Positions 41,614-52,023 of a stretch of 64,000 nucleotides of DNA are shown in pieces (the stretch's first letter is position 1; each line of letters opens with the position of its first letter). Origin of the DNA: Clitoria ternatea (Eukaryota > Streptophyta > Magnoliopsida > Fabales > Fabaceae). Below the pieces are notes generated by a model. It saw nothing but the letters and a program-made list of their open reading frames with translations. It was not told the DNA's origin and searched no databases. Made by a program: the position numbers and the translations under genes. Location of the stretch: positions 234,130,242-234,194,241 of the forward strand of contig CM075670.1 of assembly GCA_037962975.1 (NCBI GenBank). Reading direction: 5' to 3'.

Positions 41614-41911
41614 TACATCTACATATATTGTAACAAAATACTACAACTATGTAATAAAAGGAAAAAGTTATCATTTTAATTATGAAATGCTTAGAACATA
41701 TATTTAAAAATTTAAAGATTTTTTTTTATATTTATATATTTTTTTTCAATGGTTGAAAATGAGATTACTAGAAAATGAATAAGAATATAATAAAGAAAAA
41801 AAAATTATTTTTTATATGCTCACATTCAACCAAACCTTAATATATTCAATACACCTACAAAAAAATGTAAAATATATTAGATAATTGAATGTAAATAATT
41901 AGGACCAAAGG

Positions 41912-41928
41912 TCCCCGGCAACGGCGCA
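41912..41928 (-). other. tRNA-Asp primer-binding site of element D
   Basis: TCCCCGGCAACGGCGC followed by A on the plus strand, i.e. the tRNA-Asp 3' end lacking one C of the terminal CCA, five bases from the LTR at 41934. It defines this side as the element's 5' end. Confidence 0.85.
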
Positions 41929-41933
41929 TAATT

Positions 41934-43537
41934 TGACACGCTGTCGTTGTCGGGTCAAATAAAAAGTTAAATTAATATAGTATAAGGTGAACAACCTTAG
42001 TCGTCTCTCGAGGACCTTAGTTCAATTAGTTACACTCAATTTAGTTATAATAAAGGGGGGGTTTGTGTTGAGCTTGAAGGGAAAATTAAGTGATTATATG
42101 ATAGTGCAAAAAGTAAATTTATGAGTAAGAATAATCAAATTTAAAAACAACCAACCCAAGGAATTAATAAATCTTTAGTTAACTAATCATTGATCACAAA
42201 TATGATTAAATATAATTAATTTCTCAATCTTGAATCATTTGGAATCCCTAAATGATTATATTCTAGAAAATCTTCTAGAATTGAATTAATGAACTAATAA
42301 GAATAACCAATCGATATATTCTTATTAATTACTAAAATAACTTTAAAACCATAATTTGATTGAGTTAAGAAACTAAATAGAAATCTCTTATTTAGTAACT
42401 TAATCTTTGTTCTCAAATTGATTATTGATTAACTAACCAACATCAGTTTAGATTATAGATTGTTTAATTATGTACCAATCGGTTATACACTTAAATAATC
42501 TACCATCATAAGTGCTTGAGAAACAAAGAAAAGTAATTATCTTCAATCAAAATATTAAGAGCAAGAACTCAAAGTTAACATAAAGAAAAATTAAATTCCT
42601 TGAGTTGATTTTAAAAGATTAAGCTTCCATGATAATTTTTAACAATGAAAGCTAATATTAAATTTACTGAAACTTTGATTATAAAAGTAAATAACAAATA
42701 ATAAAATTAACTTACTTGATATTGAGGAAGCGAAATGAAAACCATAACTTGAAGGATGGAATATAGAACAAGGAGATAAAGCAAGAGAAAGAACTAAAAC
42801 TTAAGAAGCTAAAGCAAAGATATAGAATTGTAATGAAAACTAAAGCATGTATTTCTTATGTATTTCTTGTGTATCTCCCTTACAACTTCAAGCATCTATT
42901 TATAGGCAAGATATGATGATGCTATACATTCATTTTCTGATTATTAATGCATTTTTTCAACATTGGTGGGCTTGAAATTACAATAATTCAAAAGAAGATA
43001 ATGGTAGGTGTTGAAATTCATTCTCCTCTTTATCTTCGCCACCTTGGGAGTCCAATATGACCTTCTAGATGGCCGAATTTTGAAAAACCTTCAACAGTAA
43101 AGTTGTAGATCTCTGTCTTATTGAGAATTTGGCGCAAGAATCAGGTCATTTGGACATCTAGAGCTCCAGATATCTATATTTTGGTGAACTATGTCAATGC
43201 TGGTGGGACACATGGGGGTTGATTGATTCAAGCTCCATTTTTTTATTTTTTCCAGATGCAAAATAACCAAATTTGATCATCATGATGTATCCCTCTGTCT
43301 TAGCTTTCCATGGGCTCCAGGATTAGCCCATTTGGATCACAAAAGCCCAAGTTATGGCCAAAATAAGGCAAGATACTCAAGATACATACAAAAAACGAAA
43401 ATTGAAACATATATACACAATACTTCAATTTAACTAAACAACATAAAACTTAATTAAAATACTATTATTAAACATAGTAATTATATAATAAACCCCAAGT
43501 GTAAAACTATAATAAGTGTATTAAAATTGATTTATCA
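41934..43537 (-). repeat. Element D 5' LTR
   Basis: 1604 bp, same ends as the 3' LTR and followed by GTTGT at 43538-43542. It retains the TATA box missing from the 3' LTR. Confidence 0.93.
42896..42905 (-). promoter_or_regulatory. TATA box of the element D 5' LTR
   Basis: CTATAAATAG on the minus strand, a strong plant TATA match in the 5' LTR. The matching site in the 3' LTR is deleted. Confidence 0.7.
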
Positions 43538-43542
43538 GTTGT

Positions 43543-43618
43543 CCTCTTCACCTTAAGGTTGGAAATTTCAAGGAAATTAATTAATGCCCTTAGTCTGTAT
43601 GAAACCCTTGGCCATAAG
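43543..43618 (-). pseudogene. Ty1/copia element E: start of RT
   Basis: On the minus strand AKGFIQTKGIN, followed out of frame by a sequence matching the usual copia segment after 'AKGYTQ-EGID'. It joins the piece at 30161-30355 across element D, and the piece at 46862 across the solo LTR (there ...KARL). The three pieces read as one copia RT once the insertions are ignored. Confidence 0.75.
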
Positions 43619-43909
43619 TGCGACGACCCACGTCGATTTACCAATTAATTAGGTCCTAATATAAAATAATATTTATTTTTCTTAAGCCGACTCAAAATAA
43701 TAGATAATAGTGAATAAATCAAATAATAAAATGAAATTAATTGCAATCAGCGGAAGAAGAAAATGAAGACAGGGGTCATTCGCCTGAGCGAGACCCCGAT
43801 CCACTTAAACGAAACCCGTGAAGGTCGCTTAGGCGAGTTCTGACTCGCTTAGGCAAATTCTACACTTTAAACCTGAGCGGATTACAGGACATACAAGGAA
43901 AGTTCACAA

Positions 43910-44350
43910 GTCTGTTGCTCGAAAATGGTTTACTCGGTCGTATTCCACTCGGGAACCTCTTAACCTTCCTTCACTCGGAAGGGGGTTCTCTCGGCTATAC
44001 TTCACTCGGAATCATTCTAACCTCTCATCATTCGAAAAGGGTTCTCTCGGTCATGCCTCTCGGGAACATTCTAAGCTTCACTCAGAAAGAGTTCTCTCGA
44101 GCATACCTCACTCGGAAACGTCCTAACCTTCACTCAGAAAGAGTTCTCTCGGTCATATTTCACTCGGAAACATTCTAATCTGTCTACACTGGAAAGTGGA
44201 TCTCTCGGGCATTCCTTACTCGAAAAATATTCTAACCACTCGGAAAGGGGCAAGGGATACTCTCCTGAACGAAATAGGCACAGGATCAAATTCCCCCGGC
44301 CCTCGCTCGGACAGAACTGGATCCGATCGGAAGAGATTCACCCGGTAATC
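43910..44350. repeat. CACTCGGAA-motif array (solo LTR)
   Basis: More than ten copies of a phrase built on 'ttcactcggaaa-cattctaacc' and 'gttctctcgg', spaced 20-45 bp. The ORF across it (43915-44178) is a by-product of the repeat. Confidence 0.8.
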
Positions 44351-44794
44351 AACTATGATACAGCAAACAATTATTTACTAACCTGCCCATAGCAATTTAT
44401 CACATACATCTATTATTGGCTCCGTGCCAACATATATATATACATATCATACTCATAAAAATTTAACACCGACCACATTAGCATCATAACTTTATATCCA
44501 CATTAATTAACATACCAATTCGAATTTAGTTCAACACACAACATGTAGTAGCATCACATATATGGAAAACTCATTATATATTACACACATCATTCATTTC
44601 ATAATCATTCGGTTCCTTGGCATCAATCCTCCGCTTGGCGCACCTCCAGGGCTCCAACCTCTTCCCTGTCACTGGTTACTAAATTTAAAACCACAACAAG
44701 GGTGAGTGTTTGGCATCATAATTAATCTAGAACAGAACTTAACAATACATGTGTATAAATTCCATCCGATTGCTTTATCCTCACAGTACAAATC

Positions 44795-45065
44795 ACACTC
44801 GGCGACTATAGTAAATCACACTCGACGACTATAGCAAATCACACTCGGTAAATATAACAAGTCACACTCAGCAAATATAACAATCCACACTCGGCAAGTA
44901 TAACAATTCACACTCGGCAAATATAACAATTCATACTCGGTAAGTTTAACAATTCACAATCGGCAAATATAACAATTCATACTCGGCAAGTTTCAAAATT
45001 CACACTCGGCAAATATAACAATTCACACTCGGTAAATATAACAATTCACATTCGGCAAATATAAC
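44795..45065. repeat. Tandem array of about 22-24-bp units, AATTCACACTCGGCAAATAT
   Basis: About twelve units of 'acactcggcaaatataacaattc' with small variations. It shares the ACTCGG core with the neighbouring array. Confidence 0.85.
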
Positions 45066-46861
45066 CAAGTACATACACATCGTCATAATACTAATAATTC
45101 ATCAATTGTCACCACTGACTCTCAGACAAAATTGACGCCTAGTATCCAGATACTAAAAGGATCGACCTTCAGCTGGGGGTCCGACTTGACACCCCGTGAA
45201 CCCGACTTGGTTCACTGAGCCCGACTTGGCTCCCCCTCAACCACTGGGTCATAGACCTTTGGGTAGCTTAACTGGGTCTGACTTGACCACGAAAGCCAAA
45301 AACAAGGGTAACACATAACGTCGGTCGTCCTCTACCATATAATCACATATTCAATTATATAAACATAGGCATATCATTATGATCATCATTTGCAACTGTC
45401 AGAAACTGACATGTGCTCACAACGTAGGGCGACCGACTTGTCAAGCCCATCAATATAATGTCCTCACACATAGTCAATCACATAGCATAATTATACAATC
45501 CTTTTACTGGAAGCCTGTCAGGAGCCGCTCCTTGCTCGTGCAACACACCGGTGACCACTCCCTGCCCTCAAGAGTATACAGAGTATCTCATACACAATAT
45601 GTAACTCAATATAATTAAAATGTTATCAATCTCATGCACAAATGTTAGGACTGACATGTGATCACCAGTCGGGCGGCCTACTTGCCAAACCCATCAACAC
45701 AAGCCATGTTGTACCTTTTCTTAGTCTCTATTTCATTATTCTTATCATGTTACGCCTCACTAAAATAATACACACCATGCCACACATAGCAAATACTTAT
45801 CATACATATACAATTCACATTTCTTATCATATCACGAGTGGCCATCAACAACACATACTCATCAAACGGGCGACCTGCTTGTCAAGCCCGGCATCACATT
45901 GCCATTATACACTTCAATTTATCTCAACATCAAGTATTTTAAACTCAATCATCATAAGCCATACATGATCCTAAACCGATCGGTGTCCATATTCATACAT
46001 GCATACATATACAACTCATCCAGCAATATTTCTTACCATGTTCATAATCAGTTTAATGACTCAGACCCAAAATATGTCCTATTCTAATTAATTACAACCC
46101 GAACACCCCCTTACCTCGATTCCAAGCTTCGATGATCTGCTCTTGATGCCGATTGCGTCCTCTAAGCGTTGGGTTCAAGGTTCCACCTCCGAATCCAGCA
46201 CCAGCTTCGTCAATCAGTCCTCTGATGTTTGTTCTGCTACCTACAAGGGTCGGAATGCAAAACCTATTAACATCATACCACCCTTTGCTCTAAAGACCAT
46301 TTTTGAGCTCACACACATAAGAGGAGTGGAAAACGAGACCTTACCCCGCCATGCATGGCCATTCGGTCAGGGAGTGAAAATGAAAAGAGACGAGATAACT
46401 CAAATCAAACGGTTCATTGGACTCATCTTGAAACTACGATCACGGAAATATAGTTGTCTCAAAGTTTTAGCGCTAGATAGACCTTCCCTCAGAGCATGCA
46501 GCTCGGTAGCGTGAGGAAGGAGAAGAAGAAGAAGAAACAGAAATAGAAGGAGAAGAAGTGGGCTCGCTTGGATAATGAGGAAGGAGAAAGGAAACCTTCT
46601 TTATTTAAGGCTCAGGGGCAAAATGGTTACTTCCCTATTTCTTTTATAATTTCCCCAAAAGTTTTAATTAAACTTTTACCCCTTCTAGTTACACCTCATT
46701 TTACCCTTTTATAATTAATCAACCAAATAAATTTATTTATTTCCTCAATAGTTAATTATTTATAATTGCCTAATAATTCATAAAAATATCAAATAAATCT
46801 CTAAAATATTCATTAGTATTTTCCACTCATCATAATTTTACTAAATATCAGGGATGTTACA

Positions 46862-47261
46862 ACAAGTCTGGCCTTATGCTGTTATGGAAATGATGTGGCT
46901 GTAGGTAGGTAATACAAGTTGGTAGGTGCAGGTAGTGAAGAAGTTTGCATAAAGAAAATATATCCATGAAACAACATATTTTTAGATAAAAAAGTTTCTT
47001 TATTTTTAAGATCATAAAGCAAGTAACCTTTAATGTCAGGTTTATATCTTAGGAAAATGCATTTTTTGGACCTACGGTCCAGTTTATTTTTGTGAGATGT
47101 AAGGGTGGAGGCAAAGCATATCTAGGTAACCAAAAACTTTACTAGTTATATTAGGCATGATGTAACATCCCTATTTTTAGTAGCAGTCTTATTTTGAAAA
47201 TTATGAAGTATGGAAGGTCTGTACCTGTTAATAAGTGAATAAAATACCCTAAGGATGGTCT
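46862..47261 (-). pseudogene. Ty1/copia element E: integrase C-terminal region
   Basis: On the minus strand CFASTLTSHKNKLDRRSKKC followed by GYKPDIKGYLLYDLKNKE and FLSKNMLFH: the conserved end of copia integrase (usual form 'KCIFLGY...KGY-LYDL'). Upstream is a weaker match to the preceding 'NR-P...NK-P' part. Downstream a short stretch leads to KARL at the solo-LTR insertion, with some sequence missing. At 47262 it is broken by another LTR. Confidence 0.75.
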
Positions 47262-47329
47262 GTAATATCCCAAAAAATTTCATTTTTGTGTATAATCATG
47301 GAATTTATATAGACCATTAATGATATTAT

Positions 47330-48330
47330 CCATTTTCTGAGTGAAACATGTCTTAGATAAGACTGTCTGAGTGAAGAAAGGGATCTGTTCTGAGTGACCG
47401 AGAGAAATTCTGAGTGAAGGTTGAAATTCTGAGTGAAGGTTATGTTTTTCGAGTAAGACATGACCGAGAGAGCCACTACTGAGTGGAGTCCTAGCCTCGG
47501 AGACGTTTGGAGTGAAGTGTGTTCGAGAAAACCACTTCTGGGTGAAAGGTCCGAGTGACTCGCCTTCAATTGACTCGTTTCTGAGTCAAACGTCTCTGAG
47601 TGACTCGTTTCTGAGTCAAACGCCTTCAAATGACTCGTTTTCAAGTCAAACATCTCTGAATGACTCGTTTCTGAGTCAAACATCGTCAAATGATTCATTC
47701 CCAAATAAAACGTCTCCGATTAAAACGTTTCCGAGAGAAGTACTTCCGAACGAAGAACAACTGATTTTGAATGAATACTTCTTGGACCGAGATATTTTCG
47801 AGTAATAAATATCCGAGTGGGTTATCTCCGAGTTGAGTGTAACTTTCTTGACGCCGACTGAAATATATACCGAGTGAGTGATTTCAGGTGAGGTACTTCT
47901 GGAACAGAGAAAGGTTGACTCCGAATGACCTCTCAGTTGTAACATTTCCGAGTGACAAATTCTGAATGATCCTTTCAGTCATATGAATTCCGAGTTATGC
48001 ATCTCCAAGAGAAGTATTTCGAGTGAAGGGAGACTTCGAATAATTAATTCAGTCAAGATATATCCGACTGGATAGTCCCAAGTGAATCCATTCGGAAAGG
48101 AAAAGTGGCTGACTGAGAACAATTTTCAAACGGATATATATATCTAAGTGAGAAATTTCTGAGAGATGAGTCCGGGTGATACATTTCCGAGTGAGTTATT
48201 CTGAGGAAGGAAAAGCTGACCGAGTGTTTCAAGAAGAAACAGTTCCGAGTGAATTCCCTTCCAAGTGGAGTAATTCCGAATAGAAAGAGACTGCTGGAAC
48301 CTCTCGGAAACAAGAAATGCTGAACCATAA
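47330..48330. repeat. GAGTGAA / TCTGAGT motif arrays
   Basis: Dozens of 'ctgagtgaag', 'ttccgagtga' and, at 47570-47700, a tidier roughly 32-bp tandem with 'tgactcgtttctgagtcaaa'. This is the reverse complement of the CACTCGGAA family. ORFs at 47249-48434 are by-products of the repeat. Confidence 0.8.
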
Positions 48331-48399
48331 GGACTAGGAGAATGGATGGCTTCCAAGGCCGGGCACGATCCTAATAATTTACCTGCTCCATACCTGCTA

Positions 48400-48545
48400 G
48401 AATCTGACCGACTTATGCACTCACCAGCGTTCATATCGCTACTCTATGGAATCTGACCGATTTATGCACTCATCAACGTTCACATCGCTGCTCTATGGAA
48501 TTTGACCGACTTGTGCACTCACCAGCTAGAATCTGACCGACTTAT
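48400..48545. repeat. Short tandem of 'gaatctgaccgacttatgcactcacc'
   Basis: Three to four imperfect units of about 40-60 bp (starting near 48399, 48449, 48498 and 48530), each with 'gaatctgaccga-ttatgcactca-cag'. Confidence 0.75.
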
Positions 48546-49174
48546 GGAATCCGTTTATGTGATATCCATTCCTAGTGGCCAAGTGGGTCGTTCCATTATC
48601 AGGCTTGAACCTTCTTACTCCAATCATGTCATTGTACATATTATAATATATATTCACTTCAATCATGCTAGCTCCTATACGTAGGCGGCGGAAATGGTCA
48701 AAATACAACTAACTTCTTATCTAAAACCTCTATTATTTCCATAATTAATGCATCTAACATTCAATCACGAAAAAGCTTGTCCCCCACTTGTCTTTTGCAT
48801 TATTAAATTGATACCACAACTCATTCCTAAGTCTGAACTCTCAGAACCAACGAAAATTAGCAAAACACTCTCTTTCTTATTTTCTTCTCTATGTACAAGT
48901 CTCTTTCTCTCTCATTTTCCTTTTCTCGTCACTATGAGCTGAAGCAAGGGAATTAACAGAACATCTTCAACCAATTTAAGATCTTCCATTAAGGTCAGGG
49001 GGGTATATTCTCTGGTATTCTGGGGGGAAACCGAGTGTTTGGAAAGGGTTAAGGTACTTCTGGTCCTCAACTTTCTAGGACAGGTTCGGGAATTATTGTT
49101 AAATTAAATGTTTTAATGTTTATATAATTGTTTTATACATTTTTTGTATATGATTAATTAGTTGTGTTGATTAT

Positions 49175-49917
49175 TGATCCGGTCTTGATACCGGTATCCG
49201 ATCTATAAGACATATTTCAACGTCTTTGTCAATTCGCCAACGTGCAACTGGTGTCATCGGTATACATCCGGACTTTAATTCTGTATCAGGCGTTCTCCCT
49301 ATACCGGTTGTCCAGGATAACACCAAGACACCGGATAACACACACCTTGCTATGCAGAAGACAAAAGGCATTGCAACAGGGACTGATCAATAATTCCCTG
49401 CACTACGAGCCAAAATCTGCTCACGGGAATTGTCAACTTGTCCCCTAATTCCAGCCTATACTCTCTACGCTCAATATAAAATAGCCACTTGACCCAATCA
49501 TACTGGCAAGTATGCAATAAAATAATAATTTACAGTGTTATTGGAGGTTAGTGGTTCCCCACTAACGAATCCTTGAATATCGAGCCAATTAGGTATATGA
49601 ACTCTCTTTATCAATGGAGAAAGGGATCTTTTTGACTCTATCAACTTACAATTACTCTCTGAATACATTCCTGACTTGGAATATTATCACTGACTTGAGC
49701 ATCGGAGAATCTTCGCAGGTGACACCACCTTTCACCCACATCAACGCGTTAGGCCGGTGTGAAGGACCTCCAGGACGCCCAATCCGCTCTCTTCTTATAC
49801 AGAGACATCAGAAATACAAATTGGATACTCATATAACCAGTCTTCAGAGACGTAATCTTCCTACTATTTGTGATTGACCCGACACCAAAACTCTAGACCC
49901 CGGTTCAGGACAGATCA
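49175..49917 (+). repeat. Element C 5' LTR
   Basis: 743 bp, TGATCCGGTCTTGATACCGG to GACCCCGGTTCAGGACAGATCA. A TATA box, TATAAAATA, lies at 49475-49483. The conserved GCAGGTGACACCACCTTTC block is at about 49716-49734, followed by GTGTGAAGGACCTCCAGGAC. It is preceded by ATTAT (49170-49174), the likely left target duplication. Confidence 0.85.
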
Positions 49918-49937
49918 TTGGCACGCCCAGTGGGACC
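49918..49937 (+). other. Primer-binding site of element C
   Basis: TTGGCACGCCCAGTGGGACC directly after the LTR. The same site is seen, mutated, in the fragment at 4055-4073. The priming tRNA was not determined. Confidence 0.7.
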
Positions 49938-49982
49938 CAATAAAGTTATTCCCATATCCTGAGAAAGAACAAGTGAACATCA

Positions 49983-51420
49983 ATGGAAGGCGAAGCACAT
50001 GATTTGGTGGAGAATCAATCTGAAGGCAGAACCAACCCCAACGCCTTCAGAAAACTTAACTTCGATTCTCATGGGGGCAGCTCAAAGAAGGTGGTACCAG
50101 TGTCTAGCCCCGATCCTCGCGATGAGTTGATCAGTCAACTCCAAAGGGAACTCGCAGAATTGCGCAGAGAGAGAAGACAGAGTGAGGACAAGGAGTCATC
50201 TAGCACAAGAGACACTCCCATACAACCGATGGAGAAAAATCCACAACTCTCCAATACTCAAACATCCCCATGTTCGAGGGGAGAGAACAGACCCACGATT
50301 CTGATGATGGAGCTGTTCGTGGGAAGAGGGAGCTAATTACAACACCCCCGGTAACTTACAAACTCAAAGTTCCTTTCTCAATGAGGCTTATGAGTATCCA
50401 CATCCCCAAACATCTTCAAACCACTCAGCCACTCTCCATTGGAAAGTATAATGGCGAAACTGATCCTACTAAACATCTTGATGCTTACGTATTTGAAGCC
50501 ATGTACTTAGGGGCTGATGAAGATGTAATGTGTCGGATGTTCCCGTGAACATTGTCAGAAGAGGCCCTCGGCTAGTTCAAAGGTTTACCTTCTGGATCCA
50601 TAGATTCCTGGGCTGAAATGGAAGCTACTTTTGAAACTCACTTTGTCATCTCTAGAGATGTTCCCAGGATATCTCATACTTTGGCCCAGATTAAGCAGGG
50701 TGAAAATGAAACCTTAAAGGATTTCCTGAAGAGGTTTTACAAGGAAGCATCCCTAGTTCCTAACATCACAGAGTCCATTAAGCTGCATATCGTTATCGAG
50801 GCATTGCAGCCAGGATCAGCCTTTGCCCTCTCACTAGCAAAAAGCCCACCAATAACATTTGAGGAGTTCAGAAAAAAGCCTCAAAATATATGGGTAGAGA
50901 GATGCACCTAGAGGCTATGGCTGCGAAGAAAAATCCACCAACACCACCTTCACAGCCGTGGAGAGATAAGGAGAAAATGAGGTCAGAACGCATGGAGAGG
51001 CCATTCAACAACCCCAAAGTTAGTAACTCCTCTCCTCGACCTCGAGAAAGGCGTGTTAATTCCTTTAGCCATTATGCACCTCTGTCAGCCAGGCCATCTC
51101 AAATTTTGAGAGAGGTAGGATGACCAGCTTTCAGCATCTATGGTATCAGGAGGCCAGCCCCTGTGAAGAGACCAGGGAATCCCCGTAAGTACTGTGACTT
51201 TCATGAACAAACAGGTCATTCCACTGATGAATGCTAAGCTCTAAAAAACGCAGTTAAAACATTAATTAGAGAAGGCAAACTAAAGCAGTACCTGTTCAAA
51301 GAAAAATCCTTTGATAGGGTAGATCAGAATGAGAAAAGAGAAGGAGATCCAGACGATGGGGATGACAATAGCCGTAATTCGGTTAGAAAGTTCTCTGCTG
51401 CGGAGAAACAGAAAGGTGCA
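49983..51420 (+). pseudogene. Element C gag
   Basis: ATG at 49983, 45 bp after the primer site. N-terminal coiled, charged part (PDPRDELISQLQRELAELRRE), then capsid segments (YNGETDPTKHLDAYVF, SWAEMEATFETHFV, ETLKDFLKRFYKEAS, LQPGSAFALSLAKSPP), then a zinc knuckle YCDFHEQTGHSTDEC (C-x2-H-x4-H-x4-C). Breaks: a frameshift near 50275-50330, TGA at 50546, a TAG near 50572, a frameshift near 50880-50900, TGA at 51121, and TAA just after the knuckle. The frame then runs on into protease. Confidence 0.85.
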
Positions 51421-52023
51421 ATGACTGATGATATAGCACACAGAGATGACATGCCTCAGCAACAGTGTCAAGGCCGGCGTGAAGTCATTGATATGATCGC
51501 TGGAGGGTTCACTGAGGGAGGAGCTTCAATTACAGCCTGTAAGAATCATCATAGAATGATTCTGTCTGTACAAGGGAAAGTTAAAGACAATCGTCCTTAC
51601 AGAGGAGGGGTTGAAGCTCCAATAATTTCATTCTCTGATGAGGATTTTGGTCCTGCCATTCCTGGTGGAGACGATGCTGTAGTCATCGTTGCAGTGATAG
51701 CCAACAAGGACGTCCGAAGAATCCTTGTTGACCAGGGAAGTTCATGTGATGTTATTTTTTATAATTGCTTTAAAAGAATGGGTTTTAGTGACTCAGACTT
51801 ACAGCCTTACATACAGGAACTAACAGCTTTTAATGGTGCAAAGCAACCAACAAAAGGGTATCTTGACACCCTTATCTCTTTTGAAGGTGAGCCAGGGGCT
51901 AGAATGGTTAAATCCAGAGTGTTGGTGATTGATGTTGAGTCACCATTTAATGGCATCATAGGCCGCCCCACCTTGAATGCTATGGAGGCAGTCGTATCAC
52001 CTCCTTATCAAGTTTATCGATAA
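51421..52023 (+). pseudogene. Element C protease
   Basis: Aspartic protease with RRILVDQGSSCDVIFYNCF (active-site Asp in DQGS) and FNGIIGRPTLNAME. The domain itself is open, unlike copy A, but a one-base shift near 52010 ends this frame and puts the following RT in the frame that starts around 51977. It would mature the gag-pol polyprotein. Confidence 0.85.

Larger units (their letters stand above)
30356..43537 (-). mobile_element. Element D: full-length Athila-type Ty3/gypsy element carrying LOG and a cysteine-rich ORF
   Basis: 13.2 kb, flanked by GTTGT (30351-30355 and 43538-43542). Minus-strand order: 5' LTR (43537-41934), tRNA-Asp primer site, gag, protease, RT, RNase H, integrase (to 36008), cysteine-rich ORF (35702-35172), LOG ORF (34860-34231), a 2.3-kb noncoding region, polypurine tract, 3' LTR (31931-30356). 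By eye the two LTRs differ by about a dozen substitutions plus one indel of about 28 bp, so insertion is recent. Gag-pol is one long frame with five stops and one frameshift. It is inserted in the RT of copia element E. Confidence 0.93.
43619..46861 (-). repeat. Solo LTR, chromovirus-like, 3.2 kb
   Basis: In the minus orientation it starts TGTAACATCCCTGATATTTAG at 46861 and ends GGTCGTCGCA at 43619. The flanks are ATAAG (43614-43618) and ACAAG (46862-46866), a target-site duplication with one T/C change; copia reading frame on both sides (KARL | AKG) confirms the insertion point. It has no coding content. It contains CACTCGGAA arrays, a 22-24-bp tandem array, TTGAGCGAG-like motifs, and a stretch (about 45500-45560) resembling the Cassandra LTR start. 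Confidence 0.75.
47262..49174 (+). mobile_element. 5' part of another chromovirus-like LTR, interrupted by Tat element C
   Basis: Copia integrase ends and TGTAATATCCC starts at 47262, the same kind of terminus as the solo LTR but in plus orientation. 1.9 kb are visible before element C begins at 49175. Full of GAGTGA/TCCGAGTGA motifs (complement of CACTCGGA). No protein-coding region. The rest of this element, and the remainder of copia E, should lie beyond the right edge. Confidence 0.55.

Noticed and set aside
43910..45065. CRISPR-like array
   Set aside because: Repeats are irregular in length and sequence, spacers are themselves repetitive, and the context is a plant LTR.
45379..46514. 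Small plus-strand ORFs in the solo LTR
   Set aside because: No conserved domains; located within a non-coding LTR bounded by a TSD.
47249..48434. Several 80-150-aa ORFs rich in Ser/Glu/Thr repeats
   Set aside because: Products of the GAGTGA motif arrays within an LTR.
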